Positions 59,201 to 64,000 of a DNA stretch of 64,000 nt are shown one piece after another (the stretch's first letter is position 1; the number at the start of each line of letters is the position of its first letter). The notes beneath the pieces were generated by a model. It ran no database searches, was not told the origin of the DNA, and saw only the letters and a program-made list of their open reading frames with translations. The DNA comes from Geosiphon pyriformis (lineage: Eukaryota; Glomeromycota; Glomeromycetes; Archaeosporales; Geosiphonaceae). A program made the position numbers and the translations under genes. Location: the NCBI GenBank assembly GCA_016748015.1, contig JAAOMT010000200.1, positions 246,984 to 310,983 on the forward strand, read 5' to 3'.

Positions 59201-59665
59201 AAATACAAAATATGAATGGACAAAAAGTCAACAAGAAGCTTTTAATATTCTGAAAAGAAAGCTCATTCAAGCTTCAGTACTGATCTATCCAAATCACAGC
59301 AAACCATTTATTATCACCACCAATGCATCTGGCCAAGCATTGAGAGCAGTACTATCTCAAAGAGGACTGGACAGCAGAGAACATCCAGTAGCATATGCCA
59401 GCCAAGGTCTAACACCAGCCAAAAAGAACTATAGAACACCAGAACAGAAACACTTGGCAATCTATTGGGCAGTCATGAAGTGGAATGAATACTTGAGCCA
59501 AAAGTTTGATATATACATGGATTAATATCACTTCAAAAGCAAGAATGTGATGATGGCTGCCAATCCAGATGAAAAATGGCACTCTCACAATATACTTATA
59601 CTATACACTATAAGAAAAGAAAAAACAATGGAAATGCTGATGGTTTGTCGTGAATAAGACAAATC
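59201..59665 (+). pseudogene. Element A RNase H domain, with a deletion
   Basis: ITTNASGQALRAVLSQ (first Asp now Asn), KHLAIYWAVMKWNEYL (Glu), then IYMD. Right after this, near 59521, codons matching HKGLTSIQ of element B are partly missing and the frame changes; the remainder (YTIRKEKTMEM in a shifted frame) corresponds to YKKGKNNGNA. Non-functional. Confidence 0.8.
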
Positions 59666-60930
59666 TAAAAACATTTCAAACCCGAAAATATAACAAAACC
59701 AGAACAATACCAACGAAAATATAACAAAAGATGAACATACAAAAATATCAACAACTTCAACATTATATAATCACTCAACAGTTCAAGAAGAATTTATCTC
59801 AAACAGAATGAAAGAGTATTAAACAACAATCAAAATATTTTATCACTCACCAAAATATACTTTATTGGAAAAATAGAAGAGATCCAGATCAACCAACTAG
59901 AGTAATCACAGAGCCAAAAAAAGAGACAATATTATTTAACATGCACTCAAATCCAACAACAGGACATTTTCACAAAAAAGCAACCATGAAAAAAACCAGA
60001 AAGAGATACTATTGGCCATTAATGTATCCAGACATTATTCAATATGTTAAAAATTGTGATACTTGTTAGTGAAGAGGAGGAACAAGACCCAGTAAACCAT
60101 TAAGACCAATCAAAGTGGGACAACCATTTGACCGTATTGGAATTGATTTAATCAGACCATTAACAATCACCAGTAGAGGAAACAGATACATAGCAGTAGC
60201 TATAGACTATCTTACAAAATGGCCAGAGGTGAAAGCAATTCAAAGAGCAAATGCAGAATCTGTTGCCAAATTTGTTCATCAAGATTTGATTTGTCGATAT
60301 AGATGTCCAAAAGAATTATTATCAGACCAAGAAACTCATTTTGTGAACAAAACATTAACAGAATTAAGCCAAAGATTCAGAATTAAGAAATCATTATCAT
60401 CACCATACCATCCACAAACCAATGGATTAGTCGAAAGATTCAACAGAACATTGTATAAAGCAATAGCTAAGCTTAGCCAAGAAAACCAGAACAATTGGAA
60501 TTTGTTTATACCATTAGTATTATTTGCTTATAGAACAATGAAACAAGATACTACACAAGCAACACCATTTGAATTAGTGTATTGGAGAACAGCAACATTA
60601 CCAGTAGAGAGAAAAATTAATACATATCCAGCTGAACCAATAACAGAAGAGAATTTTCAAGAAACATTGCTAAAAAGAACATATGACTTAATGGAAACAT
60701 TGAAAAACAAACGAAGAAGAGCAGCTGAAAATATTCAAAAGTCACAAGAAAAACAGAAAAAAAAACACAATAGTCAACTACCAGACAAACCAGTTGAATT
60801 CAAGATTGGAGACAAAGTACTCTTATATTGTACCAAAGTGGAAAAACAATGGAGTGGAAAATTTGACCCCAAATAGGATGAACCATTTCACATAGAAAAA
60901 ATTCTAGGAAATAAAGCTTACAAATTAAGA
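59666..60930 (+). pseudogene. Element A integrase
   Basis: HHCC domain about 59940-60070 (HSNPTTGHFHKKA..., then CDTC with a stop after it). Core 60115-60876: GIDLIRPLTITSRG (first Asp), LLSDQETHFVNK (second Asp), NGLVERFNRTL (Glu intact). A GPY/F-like block KIGDKVLLYC...EPFHIEKILGNKAYKLR ends the domain; TAG at 60874-60876 replaces the Trp of KFDPKW. Integrase inserts the cDNA; copies of this family leave 4-bp duplications. Confidence 0.9.
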
Positions 60931-61797
60931 CTGGATAACAAAATCTTAACCAAAGCAGTACATGGAGATTGACTGAAACCATATCACAACACCACACCAC
61001 TCTCGACCAGTAATATTCCACAATTAGGAGTACAGAAAATACTAGTCCAACCAGATGAGATTCCACAAGATCTGGAACTAATCATTATTATTGACAACAA
61101 CATGTGAAATTGATCCGTCAAAAGAATATATAAGGATATGGTTGACGTGACGAAAGATACTAGAAAAATGGAGATTACCAACAGCATCCATTCATTAGCA
61201 CAACAAATTTTTCAATTAATCCAACACCAGGAGATAGAAATTATAATCAATCAACAAACCATTCGATACAAAAGTACTACAAAGATACCACAACACAAAG
61301 CAAAGAGAAAACTCGAAAATGTTGTTGACAGAATCATGACCAAGGTAAAATTGGCCATAAAAGAACAACAGATAGTCGAATTATACCAAAAACTTACCAA
61401 AGAAACTTGGACTTAGTAGATGCAACAATTTCTAAGAAACTATTGTCATTTCCACTTGGGACAACACGTAAATATCCAGAATTTGTACACTGACAAAACA
61501 AAATAGTTATTTGATACAACAATACTGGGACAACTGGAACAATTTATGGGAAAGAACAATCTAATCACACAAGCTCAAATCATTTATTGGTTATACATGG
61601 GATTTCAAGACTGACTAGAAATTTTACTCAATACAACAATGAATACAATTACAAGTAATCAATTAGAAAAAATGACCAACACCCAATTTGAAAAACTACA
61701 AATTCAAATAACACAAGTAATACTCGAAAAAAAAGTTCAAGAAATAATTCAAGAGGGAGAATTAAAGAAATTAAATTTTGATAGAGCTCAATATTAA
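60931..61797 (+). pseudogene. Element A pol C-terminal extension, unknown function
   Basis: About 290 residues past the GPY/F-like block in the same frame (frame of 60115), ending with Arg-Ala-Gln-Tyr and TAA 61795-61797. Open from 61138 to 61416. Blocks: QLGVQKILVQPDEIPQDLE; SVKRIYKDMVDVTK; a Gln/Ile-rich stretch (FQLIQHQEIEIII); KVKLAIKEQQIVELY; NIQNLYTDKTK; MTNTQFEKLQIQITQVILEKKV. No signal peptide, membrane span or chromodomain seen. Elements B and F have the same extension in worn form. Confidence 0.65.
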
Positions 61798-61810
61798 AAG
61801 GAGGGAATAA
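61796..61810 (+). promoter_or_regulatory. Polypurine tract of element A
   Basis: AAAAGGAGGGAATAA directly before the 3' LTR, overlapping the pol stop by two bases. Confidence 0.85.
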
Positions 61811-62624
61811 TGTTACTTATAGAATATAAAAAGTATAGTATTATTAGTCAGTAGATATTAGCCAATCAGAAGTAGACACAGTAAATGTGAAATTTCAGGA
61901 TTCTTTTCAGAGGAATTGCAGGATTCCAGAATTCCAGAATTTCTCTCATCAGGAATTGCAGGATTCCAGAAATTCCAGAATTCCTGTTTCAAAGAATTGA
62001 AGAATTGAGAAATCTCAAATATGTATATATAATAGTAGTGTTAAAAGCAAAAAAGACAGAATCAACACCAAGCATCTTTAGCTTAGTTACCACAATCCTT
62101 AAATAAATAATTATTCACTATATCAAATTTATTCTTTACTATCAACACTTCATATTGATAATAACTAATACTTAACCATACTGAAACAATAACTCTTGAT
62201 CATGGCTATTGATGGAATACTAACTTGCAAATTGCCTTGGCTTATTTCTTTATATTTCTTTATTTTCTTTATTTTTTTGTGATTTTGTTATTGTGCACTA
62301 ACCAATTGATTAAAAGTGCTGATTACTGACGTCAAGGATTGCCTGGTAAAAGACCCCTACGAGTGGATAGAACATGTACAGGAAATACGGATTACTTACC
62401 AGAGGATTGCCAACCACTAAGCCAAGAAAAGAATTGACAAACTTGCGAGTCTGGAAAGCTACAGATAAAACAACTATTGAATCTCTGTCTATTATACAAA
62501 GAACTCATTTGGAAAACCTTCAGATACCAACTCCTTAAAGATATTATTAACAACATAAACAGCTTTGAGCACCAAATTATGAGTTTGATATTGGACCTGA
62601 GACCCCAAATAAACAATTGTAATA
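61811..62624 (+). repeat. 3' LTR of element A
   Basis: 814 bp, TGTTACTTATAGAATATA... to TTGTAATA (terminal C changed to T). GAATTCC-type repeats at about 61893-61985 make it slightly longer than the 5' LTR. The antisense ORF 62392-62628 is a recurrent shadow in these LTRs. Confidence 0.9.
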
Positions 62625-64000
62625 CCATATGATTAAAAGTATTTTAGATAAACCCTTTTGCAAAGTGGTTTTTGATTATTTGATAGTTGATGATAAGCTG
62701 GTTTTGGATCCTGTTGAAGTTAAATCTAAAGTTGATATAATAATGGAAGGGTGGACTAGGAAGCATTTAATGTCTGCACTTTTATCTGCTTCTTGAATTT
62801 GTCAGTATGCTTCTTTACAACATGTGAATAATAGCACTTTTTCTGATATTATAGATGTTATTGGTTTTGATGAGTTGTTTCAAGTTGTCAAACATTTGTT
62901 AGATGAGAAAACCACTGGCCTTAGTAGTATTCTTAACAAATTGTGGAAGCATTGTGGTAATGCCATTCTTAAAAGTTTGTTGAGTCTTTTAAATTTGTAT
63001 TTAAGATTAGGTACAGTTCCAGTTTTGTGGAAGAAAGCATGAATTTCAATAATACCCAAGCCTTACAATTGGGATAGTGTTTTAATAAACACTTATTCTA
63101 TTGCTCTAGTGGAGACTGCTCGCAAGATTCTCTCTAAGATCTTTTTAAATTGGATTTCTCTTACTTGCAGCAAGTTTGGAGTTTTATGTAGGAATAATTT
63201 TTTTATACTTAAAGACACTTCAATGCAGACTCCTATTTTTGCTGTTGGCTTAATGGTTGAAGATGCTTTGGAGAAGGGTAGAGAGATTTGGTTGGTTTTA
63301 TAGGACATGTACAAAGCATATGACTCAGTTGGCTGGCACCATTTGAAAACTAGTTTGTGGTGCATCAAAATGTGTAATAGGTTTATCAAGTTTTTTGGTG
63401 GAATTCACAATGGAAGAGTGAACTGTGTTATAACTGATTTTGGCCTTTCAGATGGCTACTGGGTTTTTAATGGTCTTGATTAAGGTAAGATGTTGTCCTC
63501 TCTTCTTTGGTGGATCTTCTATGACTTTCTGTTGTGTGAAGTTAAGAGACAAGAGAGTGTGTGTGGTTACTGGATTGATACCAAGTTTGTGGCCAAAACA
63601 GGCAGGATAAGCAACATAAGTGAAATGACCTCCTTTTTTACAGTTAGGGCTTTTGTTGACAATACTATTTGGGTTGGGAGTAACCAGGCTGCTCTGCAGT
63701 TTATACTTGACATTGCTAGTAATTTTTACTTAATCAATAATATTTCAATTAATAATGATAAGACAATAGCTATTCCTATCAACCAGAGAGTTAAAGATGT
63801 TGTACTTAAGATCAGTGGATCACTTATTTCGATTGCCAAACATGGTGTACCTCATAGATACTTAGGTATTTTTTTGTCTACTAGTCATTTGTCCAAACCC
63901 AGTTTAGCTAAAGTGCAGTCTGACATTAAGTTTTTTTCTAATATGGTGTTACAGAAGGCTATTTTTAACAAACAGTTCTTATATTTGGTTTCAGCTGTTT

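Larger units (their letters stand above)
52470..62624 (+). mobile_element. Element A: complete gypsy LTR retrotransposon (family 1)
   Basis: 10.16 kb, the best-preserved LTR element here. Both LTRs, primer-binding stem-loop, one long gag-pol frame and polypurine tract are present. 4-bp target duplication CCAC (52466-52469) / CCAT (62625-62628); excision restores the LINE-2 ORF2 frame. Catalytic residues of protease, RT and integrase survive, but about 20 stops, several indels and a deletion in RNase H make it inactive. Confidence 0.92.
49268..64000 (+). mobile_element. LINE-2: least decayed LINE, interrupted by element A, runs off window
   Basis: Leader at 49268-49403, ORF1 49404-51193, ORF2 from 51190. 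Element A (52470-62624) is inserted in ORF2 between the endonuclease and RT. Joining DKDH (52458-52469) to MIKSILDKPF (62629 onward) matches NKGQTIRSVFERPF of LINE-1, so the site is unambiguous. The window ends near the end of the RT/connection region. It retains the most G/C of the LINEs here. Confidence 0.9.
51190..64000 (+). pseudogene. LINE-2 ORF2 (interrupted by element A, 3' end outside window)
   Basis: Endonuclease at about 51230-51900: TETKL, VVLCGDFN, TWGN, EKTIN, IDHMSV; stops at former Trp/Arg/Tyr codons. The linker reaches DKDH at 52469, where element A is inserted. RT resumes at 62629: TGLSSILNKLWKHC, SIIPKPYNW, VETARKILSKI, MYKAYDSVGW, then FVDNTIWVG at the catalytic YxDD place (63650-63680), and the conserved ISINNDKT, YLGIFLSTSHLSKPSLAK block. 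A frameshift lies near 52420 and single stops at 63040, 63301 and 63482. The window stops before RNase H. Confidence 0.87.

Noticed and set aside
53697-60876. APOBEC-like editing of minus-strand cDNA as the cause of the stops
   Set aside because: That would give G-to-A on the coding strand only. Here CAA/CAG to TAA/TAG and CGA to TGA (C-to-T on the coding strand) are also common.
61138-61416. Separate env-like third ORF downstream of pol
   Set aside because: It is in the same frame as integrase and separated only by mutated codons; no signal peptide or membrane span, so I call it a C-terminal extension of pol.

Overview
This 64 kb window is a very AT-rich eukaryotic repeat graveyard. I find no host gene, tRNA, rRNA or CRISPR array. 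Everything recognisable is a retrotransposon copy: non-LTR elements (LINEs) with a CCHC-type ORF1 and an endonuclease/RT/RNase H ORF2, and Ty3/gypsy-type LTR elements encoding one very long gag-pol polyprotein. The polyprotein style (Trp-rich linker, Cys-rich module and dUTPase-like domain ahead of the RT) and the base composition resemble what I remember of arbuscular mycorrhizal fungi (Glomeromycotina, Rhizophagus/Gigaspora-like). That assignment is from memory and is not proven by the sequence.

Layout. 1-480: fossil LINE ORF1 (LINE-0). 1247-9030: LINE-1, nearly full length, split by solo LTR S1 (2852-3829). 9431-10080: fossil LINE-6. 10910-13825: 5' part of decayed LINE-3, split by solo LTR S2 (11682-12658, minus). 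13826-19618: minus-strand gypsy D (family 2), split by deletion derivative C (14513-17665, family 1). 19619-26119: gypsy F (family 1, plus, 5' part missing). 26120-27439: fragment G (family 1, minus: 5' LTR plus gag start). 27440-45446: old gypsy E (family 2, plus), carrying complete element B (29922-39958, family 1). In E's 3' LTR sits the 5'-truncated LINE-4 (42565-45130), which itself carries solo LTR-3 (44035-45022). 45447-48300: 3' half of a decayed LINE (LINE-5). 49268-64000: LINE-2, running off the window, interrupted by complete element A (52470-62624).

The family-1 polyprotein (A about 2.8 k codons, B similar) reads: gag with zinc knuckle, aspartic protease, Trp-rich tandem linker, Cys-rich zinc module, Asn/Ser linker, dUTPase-like domain, RT, RNase H, integrase with a GPY/F-like module, then about 290 extra residues of unknown role, ending just before the polypurine tract and 3' LTR. 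A conserved stem-loop lies at the primer-binding position. Gag opens at a GTG in both complete copies. Insertions whose two ends survive are flanked by 4-bp target duplications.

No copy is intact. Many in-frame stops fall at Trp (TGG to TAG/TGA/TAA), Gln (CAA/CAG to TAA/TAG) or Arg (CGA to TGA) codons, so C-to-T change has hit both strands, as in RIP or 5-methylcytosine decay. The degree of AT decay follows the nesting order: hosts are more decayed than their inserts. Coordinates of ends with a visible TG...CA terminus and duplication are exact to a few bases; fossil boundaries are approximate. All homology calls come from reading by eye and comparing copies within the window.
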